Positions 1-7,139 of a stretch of DNA of 64,000 bases are shown one piece after another. The notes beneath the pieces are model-generated. The model saw only the letters and a program-made list of their open reading frames with translations, was not told the origin of the DNA and searched no databases. The stretch spans positions 3,062 to 67,061 of the forward strand of contig DATLQT010000031.1 of assembly GCA_035535055.1 (NCBI GenBank). Direction: 5' to 3'. This DNA comes from UBA6019 sp035535055. Lineage in GTDB: Bacteria > Chloroflexota > Dormibacteria > Dormibacterales > Dormibacteraceae. Position 1 is the first letter of the stretch. Each line of letters opens with the position of its first letter. Made by a program: the position numbers and the translations under genes.

Positions 1-345
1 GTGGAGCGGGAGTCCCGGCCGGCGGAGGCGGCGCGTCTCCGCGCGGAAGCGGAGGCCAGGCCACTCAGGCTGCCTGTCAACCGGAAGGTCGACGATCGCC
101 ACCGGGCGCGGACCGAGGACGGACTGTCGGTCTGGTACACCATCCAGGTGTCGCCCCACAGCCGGATCTACGACGTGCTCTTCGAGCGGCCCGACGCGAT
201 GCCCTCCGACGCTGAATGTCAAGCCTGGCTCGACCTTCTAGCTCCCGGCCGCGAGTGGGCCGAGTCGGCCTCCCTTCCGGGCAGCTTCGCCCGCCGCTTC
301 GATTCCTTCGAGCACGACCCGGCCGTGGAGGCTCCGCTGGCATGA
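1..345 (+). CDS. Conserved hypothetical protein, possibly 5'-partial
   Basis: The reading frame is open from the first base, where a GTG happens to sit, so the true start may lie upstream of the window. The 114-residue product is hydrophilic and charged, with an Arg/Glu/Ala-rich N-terminus followed by a more ordered part (VWYTIQVSPHSRIYDVLF, then an acidic C-terminus). No membrane segment or known motif is visible. Its stop overlaps the ATG of the glycolate oxidase gene (ATGA), so it is probably co-transcribed with glcDEF. I do not recognise the family. Confidence 0.55.
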   Translation: MERESRPAEAARLRAEAEARPLRLPVNRKVDDRHRARTEDGLSVWYTIQVSPHSRIYDVLFERPDAMPSDAECQAWLDLLAPGREWAESASLPGSFARRFDSFEHDPAVEAPLA

Positions 346-1784
346 CCATGAACCGGGGCGCGATCGAGCAGCTGCGAAAGGCGGTCGGCGCCGACCACGT
401 CGTCTCCGACCCCCACGACCTGGTCATCTTCGAGCGGGACGCCTCGATCACCGGCTCGCTTCCCGACGCGATCGTCTTCCCCTTCGGCGCCCAGGAGGTG
501 TCCACCGTCGTCAAGATCGCGCGCGCCCACGGCCTGCCGGTGGTGCCGCGCGGCGCGGGCACCGGGCTGTCCGGCGGCGCCGTGACGATCCGCGGTGGGA
601 TCGCGCTCTCGCTGGCCCGGATGCACCGGATCCTCGAGATCGACCCGGTCAGCCGGACGGCGATGGTCGAGCCCGGCGTCGTCAATGCCGACCTGAGCGT
701 CGAGGCAGCTCGCAAGGGCCTCTTCTACGCGCCGGATCCCTCCTCCCAGAAGGCGTGCACCATCGGTGGCAACGCGGCCGAGAACTCCGGCGGACCCCAT
801 TGCCTCTACTACGGCGTCACGACCAACCACATCATCGGGATGGAGGCGGTGCTGGCCGACGGCAGCATCCGGTGGGTGGGCGGCGACGACCCCGACCGGC
901 CCGGCCTCGACCTCCTCGGGATGCTGGTCGGCTCGGAGGGGACCATGTGCGTGATAACGCGGATCCAGGTCCGGCTGCTGCCCATCCCGGAGGCCGTGCG
1001 GACCCTGATGGCCGCCTTCCCCACCATCGAGACGGCCAGCCACGCGGTCAGCTCGGTGATCGGCCACGGGATCGTGCCGGCGGCGCTGGAGATGATGGAC
1101 GAGGTCACCGTCGGCGCCGTCGAAGCGCACTACCACGCCGGCTACCCGACCGATGCGGGGGCGGTGCTGCTGGTCGAGGTGGACGGTCTGACCGAGTCGG
1201 CGGAGGAGCTGATGGTCGAGATCCGGAGGATCCTCGAGGCCAACGAGGCGTTCGCCTGCAAGCTGGCGGCGGACGACGCCGAGCGCCAGCTGCTCTGGGC
1301 GGGCCGAAAGGGCGCAATCGGAGCCTTGGGACGGATCAAGCCGAACTACTACCTGCATGACGGGGTCGTGCCCCGGACGCGCCTGCCGGAGGTGCTGCAC
1401 AGCGTGGGCGAGATCGGCCGCCACTACCGGCTGCCGGTGGCCAACGTCTTCCACGCCGGCGACGGCAACCTTCACCCGAACATCCTTTTCGACCTCCGCG
1501 AGCCGGGCGTCATGGACAAAGTCGAAAAGGCGGGCGAGGAGATGCTGCGGGCCTGCATCGACGCCGGCGGAACCCTCTCCGGCGAGCATGGCATAGGCCT
1601 CGAGAAGAACGCCTTCATGCCCTGGATCTTCACGCCCGACGACCTCCAGCAGATGCACCGGGTGAAGGACGTCGTGGACCCGAAGGGAATGTTCAACCCC
1701 GGCAAGGTCTTCCCCGACCCGACCCGCCGCGACGCCCGCCTGGTGGCCCGCAGCGGCGTCGCCGCCGAGGCGAACTGGTGGTAG
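342..1784 (+). CDS. glcD: Glycolate oxidase subunit GlcD (FAD-linked)
   Basis: FAD-binding subunit of the membrane-associated glycolate (or D-lactate) oxidase, which makes glyoxylate from glycolate. The 480-residue product has the PCMH-type FAD site near residues 68-82 (PRGAGTGLSGG), the NAAENSGG stretch, and the C-terminal FAD-oxidase part with FHAGDGNLHPN and GEHGIG. The length matches GlcD. I chose ATG 342, which overlaps the previous stop as ATGA and has a GGAG about 11 bases upstream; ATG 348 is also possible. glcE follows with a 7-base overlap and glcF after that, the usual D-E-F order. The substrate (glycolate, D-lactate or another 2-hydroxyacid) cannot be fixed from sequence. Confidence 0.93.
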   Translation: MTMNRGAIEQLRKAVGADHVVSDPHDLVIFERDASITGSLPDAIVFPFGAQEVSTVVKIARAHGLPVVPRGAGTGLSGGAVTIRGGIALSLARMHRILEIDPVSRTAMVEPGVVNADLSVEAARKGLFYAPDPSSQKACTIGGNAAENSGGPHCLYYGVTTNHIIGMEAVLADGSIRWVGGDDPDRPGLDLLGMLVGSEGTMCVITRIQVRLLPIPEAVRTLMAAFPTIETASHAVSSVIGHGIVPAALEMMDEVTVGAVEAHYHAGYPTDAGAVLLVEVDGLTESAEELMVEIRRILEANEAFACKLAADDAERQLLWAGRKGAIGALGRIKPNYYLHDGVVPRTRLPEVLHSVGEIGRHYRLPVANVFHAGDGNLHPNILFDLREPGVMDKVEKAGEEMLRACIDAGGTLSGEHGIGLEKNAFMPWIFTPDDLQQMHRVKDVVDPKGMFNPGKVFPDPTRRDARLVARSGVAAEANWW

Positions 1785-2887
1785 ACGGGCTCGGGGCCGC
1801 GACGACCTCCCGTCCGGCCAGTGCCGAGGAGCTGGCGGCTGCACTCGGGGAGGCGGCGGCGGCCGGCCTGGCGGTGATACCGGTCGGCGGCGGCCGGGCG
1901 CTCGGGATGGGCGACCCGCCGGAGCGCTTCGACCTCGCCCTCGAGACCTCTGGGATGGACCGGCTGGTCGATTACAGCCCGGCCGACCTGACCGTGACCG
2001 TCGAGGCGGGCATGCCGCTGGAGGCGCTCCAAGCCGAGCTCGCCAGGGCCGGCCAGTTCCTGCCTCTCGACCCCTTCGGCGGCCCCGGCCACACGGTCGG
2101 CGGGCTGCTCGCCAGCGGCTGGTCGGGGCCGCTGAGACTCCGTTACGGCACCGCGCGCGACTACCTCGTGGGACTTCGGGTCGCGCTCCCGGACGGGCGG
2201 CTCGCCCGGTCGGGCGGCCGCGTCGTCAAGAACGTCAGCGGATACGACCTGAACAAGCTCCACCTCGGCGCCCTGGGCAGCCTTGGGGTCATCGTCGAGG
2301 CCTCCTTCAAGGTCTACCCGAAGCCGCTGTCGGAGCTCAGCCTGGGCTGGGCCGGGCCCGGCCTCGAGGAGGCGTGGGCGCAAGCCGACCGCGCTCTTTC
2401 GCTGGCAATGCCGCCGGTCGCCCTCGAGCTGCTCCAGCTCGGCGGCGGGCTGACCCTGGTCGGCCGGATCGCCGGCACCGAGGAGGGAACTCGTCGGATC
2501 CGCCGCGAGCTCGGATGGCAGGACGCCGACGACGGCTTCTGGGAGGAGCACGCCCGCCACGGGGCCGAGCGCTGGGCGCGCCTCTCGGTGCGCCGCGGCG
2601 CGCTGTCAGGCCTGCTTCGCATGCTCCCAGAGCCGGCCCGCTGGATGGCCCAGCCCGGTGTCGGCGTCGCCCACTGGTTCGACTTCGAGGATCCCGACCG
2701 GTTTGTGGCGGTCAGGCAGGCCGCGGAGGCGGAGGGCGGCTCGCTGGTCCTGCTGGCCGCGCCGCCCGACTTCAAGCGTCAGGTCGGGGCCTGGGGCCGC
2801 CCCCCCGCCACCATCGACCTGATGCGCAGGCTTCGCGATGCCTTCGACCCGCGGCGGACCCTGTCACCGGGCAGGTACCTGGTCTGA
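1778..2887 (+). CDS. glcE: Glycolate oxidase subunit GlcE (FAD-binding)
   Basis: Second flavin-binding subunit of the GlcDEF complex. The 369-residue product has a shorter PCMH domain (IPVGGGRALGMGDPP near the start; GGPGHTVGGLLASGWSGPLR; then GRVVKNVSGYDLNKLHLGALGSLGVI, a typical GlcE signature) and a degenerate C-terminal half ending in FDPRRTLSPGRYL, related to the end of GlcD. The start is a GTG inside the end of glcD, and the stop overlaps the glcF start as TGATG, so the three subunits are translationally coupled. Confidence 0.9.
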   Translation: MVDGLGAATTSRPASAEELAAALGEAAAAGLAVIPVGGGRALGMGDPPERFDLALETSGMDRLVDYSPADLTVTVEAGMPLEALQAELARAGQFLPLDPFGGPGHTVGGLLASGWSGPLRLRYGTARDYLVGLRVALPDGRLARSGGRVVKNVSGYDLNKLHLGALGSLGVIVEASFKVYPKPLSELSLGWAGPGLEEAWAQADRALSLAMPPVALELLQLGGGLTLVGRIAGTEEGTRRIRRELGWQDADDGFWEEHARHGAERWARLSVRRGALSGLLRMLPEPARWMAQPGVGVAHWFDFEDPDRFVAVRQAAEAEGGSLVLLAAPPDFKRQVGAWGRPPATIDLMRRLRDAFDPRRTLSPGRYLV

Positions 2888-4110
2888 TGGCCGTCCAGGC
2901 GATCGACGTCAAGAACGCGGGCGTCTTCCAGGGCCCCGATGCCCCCAGTGACGACGACCTCTCGACCTGCGTCCACTGCGGGCTCTGCCTCAACTACTGT
3001 CCCACCTACCGGGCGACCAGCCTGGAGACGGAGTCGCCGCGGGGCCGGATCTACCTGATGACCCAGTGGCAGCGCGGCGAGCTGCCGTTCACGGCCGACC
3101 TGGCCCGCCACATCGACCTCTGCCTGGGCTGCCGCACCTGTGAGTCGGTCTGCCCGTCAGGCGTCCCCTACGGCCGGATCATCGAGCACGGCCGCGCCGA
3201 GGTCGAGAGGCTTCGCGGGTTCGACCGCAAGCGCACGGTCTCGACGCTGGCGATGCGAGCCCTGCTCCCCCATCCTGCGCGACTTCGCGCGGCGGGAGTG
3301 CTGACCAGGGCCGCCCAGGCCGTCGGCCTCACCTCCCTCGTGCCCCAGGGCCGCCAGCTGCCGAGACTGCACGCTCCCTACCGGCCGCCGGCCGGGTCGG
3401 TGGCCCCGGCGATCGGCCCGCGCCGCCATCGCGTCGCCTTCCTAACCGGCTGCGTGATGCCGATCATGTTTCCCGAGTCGCATGCTGCCGCGGTGAAGCT
3501 GCTCCAGCTGGCCGGCTGCGAGGTCTGGTTTCCCCCCGACCAGAGGTGCTGCGGGGCTCTCTTCGCCCACAACGGCGACCTCGAGACTGCTCGCAGCCTG
3601 CGGGATGAGAACCAGGCCGTGTTCGACCCCAAGTCCTTCGATGTGCTGGTGGTCGACTCCGCCGGCTGTTCGTCTCACCTGAAGGACTTCTATTCGGAGT
3701 TGGGTCCGAAGACTCGCGACCTCTTCGAGTTCCTGGCCCAGGCCGGTCTGCCGGAACCGAAACACGAGGTCAGGCTGCGGGTCACCTACCAGGACCCCTG
3801 CCACCTCGCCCACGCCCAGCGGATCACCCGTCAGCCCCGGGACCTGCTGCGCGCGGTCCCCGGCGTCGACTTTGTCGAGATGCCCCACGCCGACATCTGC
3901 TGTGGCTCGGCTGGGATCTACAGCACGCTCGAGCCGGAGATGTCCGAACGGATCCTGGACGAGAAGCTGGGAGGGCTGCTGTCGGTCGATCCCGAGGTGG
4001 TGGTCACCGCCAATCCCGGCTGCCAGATGCAGCTATTGGCAGGTCTCAAGAGCCGCGGGCGGTCGATCCCGGTCTGGCACCTGGCCGAGCTGATCGCCCG
4101 GGCCTACTAG
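2887..4110 (+). CDS. glcF: Glycolate oxidase iron-sulfur subunit GlcF
   Basis: Iron-sulfur subunit that passes electrons from GlcDE to the respiratory chain. The 407-residue product has two 4Fe-4S motifs, CVHCGLCLNYCP at residues 28-39 and CLGCRTCESVCP at 79-90, followed by two CCG domains (CCGALFAHNG; CCGSAGIYS) with cysteines at HTGCV- and NPGC-type positions. The ATG overlaps the glcE stop. The gene ends tail to tail with the PP2C gene: the stop codons of both strands share a CTAG palindrome, leaving no room for a separate terminator. Confidence 0.93.
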   Translation: MAVQAIDVKNAGVFQGPDAPSDDDLSTCVHCGLCLNYCPTYRATSLETESPRGRIYLMTQWQRGELPFTADLARHIDLCLGCRTCESVCPSGVPYGRIIEHGRAEVERLRGFDRKRTVSTLAMRALLPHPARLRAAGVLTRAAQAVGLTSLVPQGRQLPRLHAPYRPPAGSVAPAIGPRRHRVAFLTGCVMPIMFPESHAAAVKLLQLAGCEVWFPPDQRCCGALFAHNGDLETARSLRDENQAVFDPKSFDVLVVDSAGCSSHLKDFYSELGPKTRDLFEFLAQAGLPEPKHEVRLRVTYQDPCHLAHAQRITRQPRDLLRAVPGVDFVEMPHADICCGSAGIYSTLEPEMSERILDEKLGGLLSVDPEVVVTANPGCQMQLLAGLKSRGRSIPVWHLAELIARAY

Positions 4111-4841
4111 CTCCCCGCCTCGACCCGGACTGCCGCGACCGTCACGTTGTCGGGCGCGCCCCGCTCGCGGCAGAGCGCTATCACCGACTTCACTGCGGCG
4201 TCGAGGTCGTCACCCTCAAGCATCACCCGCAGCTCCTCGGCTGTCACTCCTGCCTCTTCCACCCCGTCGCTGCAGAGCAAGACCACGTCACCGGGCTCCA
4301 GCTCGAGCTGGGTGGTGTAGGGCTTGACGTGGTCCCAGACGCCGACGGCCCGCGCCAGCCGGTGCTTCATCGGGTGGTTGGCGACCTCTTCGGGCTTGAT
4401 GATCCCCGCGCGCGCCTGCTCAGATGGCCAGCTGTGGTTCTGGTAGATCTCGGTAACCGTCGCCGAGCGGAAGAGATATGCGGGGCTGTCGCCGACGTTG
4501 AGAAGAGCCATCCTTCCGTCCCGGATCGCCGCCATCACCACCGTGCTGCCCATCCCGGCGTTCTCCGAGTCCGCCTGCGAGGCCTCGAAGACCGCCGTGT
4601 TGGCCCGCGCGAAGACGGCCGGCAGGTTGGCGGGGTCCACCCCCGAGTCCGACCTCACCTCACCGGCGACGGTGTCGACCACGATCCTGCTCGCGACCTG
4701 GCCGGAGGCGTGCCCGCCCATTCCGTCCGCGACCAGCAGGAGAGCGTCGAGCCGGCCGGAGTCCGCCGAGACGAAGACCGAGTCCTCGTTCTCCTCGCGC
4801 TCCAGGCCGGGGTCGGTCGCCCAGGCCAGACAGAGCGGCAT
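4107..4841 (-). CDS. PP2C-family Ser/Thr protein phosphatase
   Basis: A 244-residue metal-dependent phosphatase of the bacterial PP2C (PstP/Stp) type, likely cytoplasmic. Visible motifs are EENEDS near residue 17, VADGMGGHASG (metal-binding Asp), GMGSTVV, NVGDSPAYLF, LLCSDGVEE and GAPDNVTVAAV, with the essential Asp residues present. The start was placed at 4841 because it overlaps the stop of the upstream FHA gene (ATGA) and leaves exactly the PP2C core; a longer frame upstream is shadow. Pairing with an FHA protein suggests a phospho-Thr signalling module, but no Ser/Thr kinase gene is in the window. Confidence 0.9.
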   Translation of the reverse strand: MPLCLAWATDPGLEREENEDSVFVSADSGRLDALLLVADGMGGHASGQVASRIVVDTVAGEVRSDSGVDPANLPAVFARANTAVFEASQADSENAGMGSTVVMAAIRDGRMALLNVGDSPAYLFRSATVTEIYQNHSWPSEQARAGIIKPEEVANHPMKHRLARAVGVWDHVKPYTTQLELEPGDVVLLCSDGVEEAGVTAEELRVMLEGDDLDAAVKSVIALCRERGAPDNVTVAAVRVEAGS

Positions 4842-7036
4842 CAGTGGACGGCGAAGTTGACCGCGTTCTGGCCGATGGTGATCGCGTCCCCGTTCTTCAG
4901 CTCGCGCTCCATCACCACCTCGCCGTTGACCAGGGTCCCGTTGGTCGAGCCGAGGTCCACCACGAAGAACTGGTTGCCGCGGCGTTCGACCCGAGCGTGG
5001 TGCCCGGAGGTGGCCGGGTCGCGGAGGACGAGGTCGTTGTCGGGAGCGCGGCCGATTCGGATGGCGGGGCCGGCGACCTTGAAGCTGTGGCCGCTGTCGG
5101 GGCCCGAGGCGATCACCAGCTCGCCTTCCGCGAGGATTGGCATGGCCTGGGTGCCGGTTCCGGCAACGGGGCCGGTCACCGCCGAGGAGTCGACGAAGAT
5201 GGTCCGGTCCACGCCGGCATCGGCGATGGGGGCGGCAGAAGGGGCTTCGGGCGCCGGGGCCTCCGCAGGCGGAGCCCAGGTCGGCATCGACATGGTGCCC
5301 TCGGAACGAGCGGCGCCCATCCCCTCGACGCCGGTCGCAGGAGCCTCGGGCCCCGCAGCAGCGGCTTCGCCCGCCCCGGCGGAGGCGTCCCAGCTCGGTC
5401 CGGTGGCGGGAGCCTCGGCCGCGGCAGGTTCCGGCGGGGCGGGTGCGGCCCACGCGGCGGGTGGCTGCTCGGCCGGGGGAGCTTCCCACGCCGGGGCAAC
5501 CGGAGCAGACTCGGCCGCCGGCACGGCGTCGCTCGCCGGTGTCCCGGAGGGCGCATCCCAAGCCGGCGCTGCCGCCGGAGTCTCGGCGGCGGGTGCTTCC
5601 CAGGCCGGGGTGGCGGGCGCGTCCGGCTCAGCCCTTGCGGGGTCGGCCGGCGCGGCAGCCGCCGCGGCCGAGCCGAGCTCTTCAGGCGTCAGGGTGGCCG
5701 CGGCCTGGTCCGGCGCTGCCTCGGGCTGCCAGGAGGGCATCGCCATGGTGCTACCACCCAGGGCCTGGTCGAGGTTTCCGCTCTCGGTGGAGGGCGCAGC
5801 CTCGGAAGCTGGGGACTCCGCGGCTTCGGGCGCCGGAAGCTCGGCTGCTTCGCCGGCCGGGGCGGCCCCGACGGCGGGCGCCTTCCACGCCGGCGCCGCC
5901 GGCGTCTCGGGGCTCGCGGAGGGAGCTTCGACCGTCACCGGGTCGGTCACCGGAGCCGCCCAGGTCGAGGCGGGGGTTTCGGAGGCAGCCGGCGCGGGAG
6001 CTTCCCAGGCCGGGGCGGCGGACTCGGCGGCGGGCGCGGCCGCCGCGGCGGGCGCCTCCCACGCGGGCGTGCCAGACTCGACCGCGGGTGCAGCCGCCGC
6101 CGGCTCGCCCGCAGCCGGGGATTCAGCGACTGGAGCCGGGGCTTCCCAGGCAGGCGTGGCCGGCTCGACCTCGACCGGGGCAGCGGCTGCGTCGGTGGTG
6201 TCGACCACGGGCGCTTCCCAGGTGGGAGCCGCGGACGAGGCGGCGGCGTCGGTGACGGACGCGGGCGACTCCCACGCGGGAGCCGCAGGGGTGGCCGGCA
6301 TCTCGGCCGCGGGCGCGGGCGCCTCCCAGGCGGGAGCCGCAGGGGTGGCCGGCGGCGTCTCGGCCGCGGCCGCGGGCGCCTCCCAGGCGGGAGCCGCAGG
6401 GGTGGCCGGCGGCGTCTCGGCCGCCGCCGCGGGCGCCTCCCAGGCGGGAGCCGCAGGGGTGGCCGGCGGCGTCTCGGCGGCGGCCGCGGGCGCCTCCCAG
6501 GCGGGGGCGGCCGAGGCTGGAGGTGCAGCAGGAGCGGCGGGGGCCTCCCAGGCCGGGGCGGCCGGGGCGGCCGGGGCGGCGGCGGCCGGTGCGGCCCAGG
6601 CAGGAGTGGACTCCGCCGGCGGCGCGGCGGCGGGGGGTGGCGCGGTCGCCGCCTCCCAGGCGGGCGCTGGCGCCGGCGCGGCGTTCGAAGACGCGCTTGG
6701 AGCCGGTGTTCCCCAGGCGGGAGGCGGCGTGGCCGGTGTGGCAATAGGCGGAGCGGCCGGCGCCAGCGGAGACGGCGCCGGCGGAGTGGCCGCAGGCGGG
6801 GGGGCCCAGGTCGGAACCGAGCCTCCGGCCGCGGCGGCGCCGGCCCCGGCGGTGGGACCGGCCATGGGGGGCGGGATGGCGGGCGATCCCGCCGAGACCG
6901 GCGCCGCCGGGGGAGCGACCGCGGCGGCCTTGGTCCTTCGGGCTCGTCCCATCCGCCGCAGCAGCAAGATGCAGCCGACGACGAGTACGAGGAAGAGCAG
7001 TACCGCAGCAACCGCTTTGCCAGTCTGTGGATCCAT
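4841..7036 (-). CDS. Membrane-anchored FHA-domain protein with long Ala/Pro/Trp-Glu repeat linker
   Basis: A 731-residue protein with three parts. Residues 9-27 form an N-terminal membrane segment (VAAVLLFLVLVVGCILLL) followed by basic residues, so the rest faces the cytoplasm. Then comes about 600 residues of low-complexity Ala/Pro with a recurrent PAWEAPA motif. The last ~95 residues are a canonical FHA domain (RIGRAPDNDLVLRD, SGHHARVE, DLGSTNGTLVNG), which would bind phosphothreonine peptides. The gene overlaps the downstream PP2C gene by ATGA. FHA plus PP2C suggests Ser/Thr phosphorylation signalling; the linker could be a spacer across a protein-dense or wall-proximal zone, which is speculation. 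Confidence 0.88.
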   Translation of the reverse strand: MDPQTGKAVAAVLLFLVLVVGCILLLRRMGRARRTKAAAVAPPAAPVSAGSPAIPPPMAGPTAGAGAAAAGGSVPTWAPPPAATPPAPSPLAPAAPPIATPATPPPAWGTPAPSASSNAAPAPAPAWEAATAPPPAAAPPAESTPAWAAPAAAAPAAPAAPAWEAPAAPAAPPASAAPAWEAPAAAAETPPATPAAPAWEAPAAAAETPPATPAAPAWEAPAAAAETPPATPAAPAWEAPAPAAEMPATPAAPAWESPASVTDAAASSAAPTWEAPVVDTTDAAAAPVEVEPATPAWEAPAPVAESPAAGEPAAAAPAVESGTPAWEAPAAAAAPAAESAAPAWEAPAPAASETPASTWAAPVTDPVTVEAPSASPETPAAPAWKAPAVGAAPAGEAAELPAPEAAESPASEAAPSTESGNLDQALGGSTMAMPSWQPEAAPDQAAATLTPEELGSAAAAAAPADPARAEPDAPATPAWEAPAAETPAAAPAWDAPSGTPASDAVPAAESAPVAPAWEAPPAEQPPAAWAAPAPPEPAAAEAPATGPSWDASAGAGEAAAAGPEAPATGVEGMGAARSEGTMSMPTWAPPAEAPAPEAPSAAPIADAGVDRTIFVDSSAVTGPVAGTGTQAMPILAEGELVIASGPDSGHSFKVAGPAIRIGRAPDNDLVLRDPATSGHHARVERRGNQFFVVDLGSTNGTLVNGEVVMERELKNGDAITIGQNAVNFAVH
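6321..6491. repeat. Tandem 57-bp repeat, three near-identical units inside the FHA gene
   Basis: Units start at 6321, 6378 and 6435, each 57 bases and almost identical, with degenerate partial copies on both sides. Each encodes 19 residues (APAWEAPAAAAETPPATPA on the minus strand). The near-identity at DNA level points to recent unit duplication or homogenisation, while flanking copies have diverged. Confidence 0.9.
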
Positions 7037-7139
7037 TACCGGGAGGGCCTCCGTTTGGCTATCTGTATGCGCGCGTCATCGGGGACTGGAGAGCCGTCCC
7101 GCGTGCAGAAGTATGGCAGCAGCCATGTGCGAGTCAAGA

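Noticed and set aside
6290..6515. CRISPR-like regular repeat
   Set aside because: Units are contiguous and in frame with the FHA protein, with no unique spacers.
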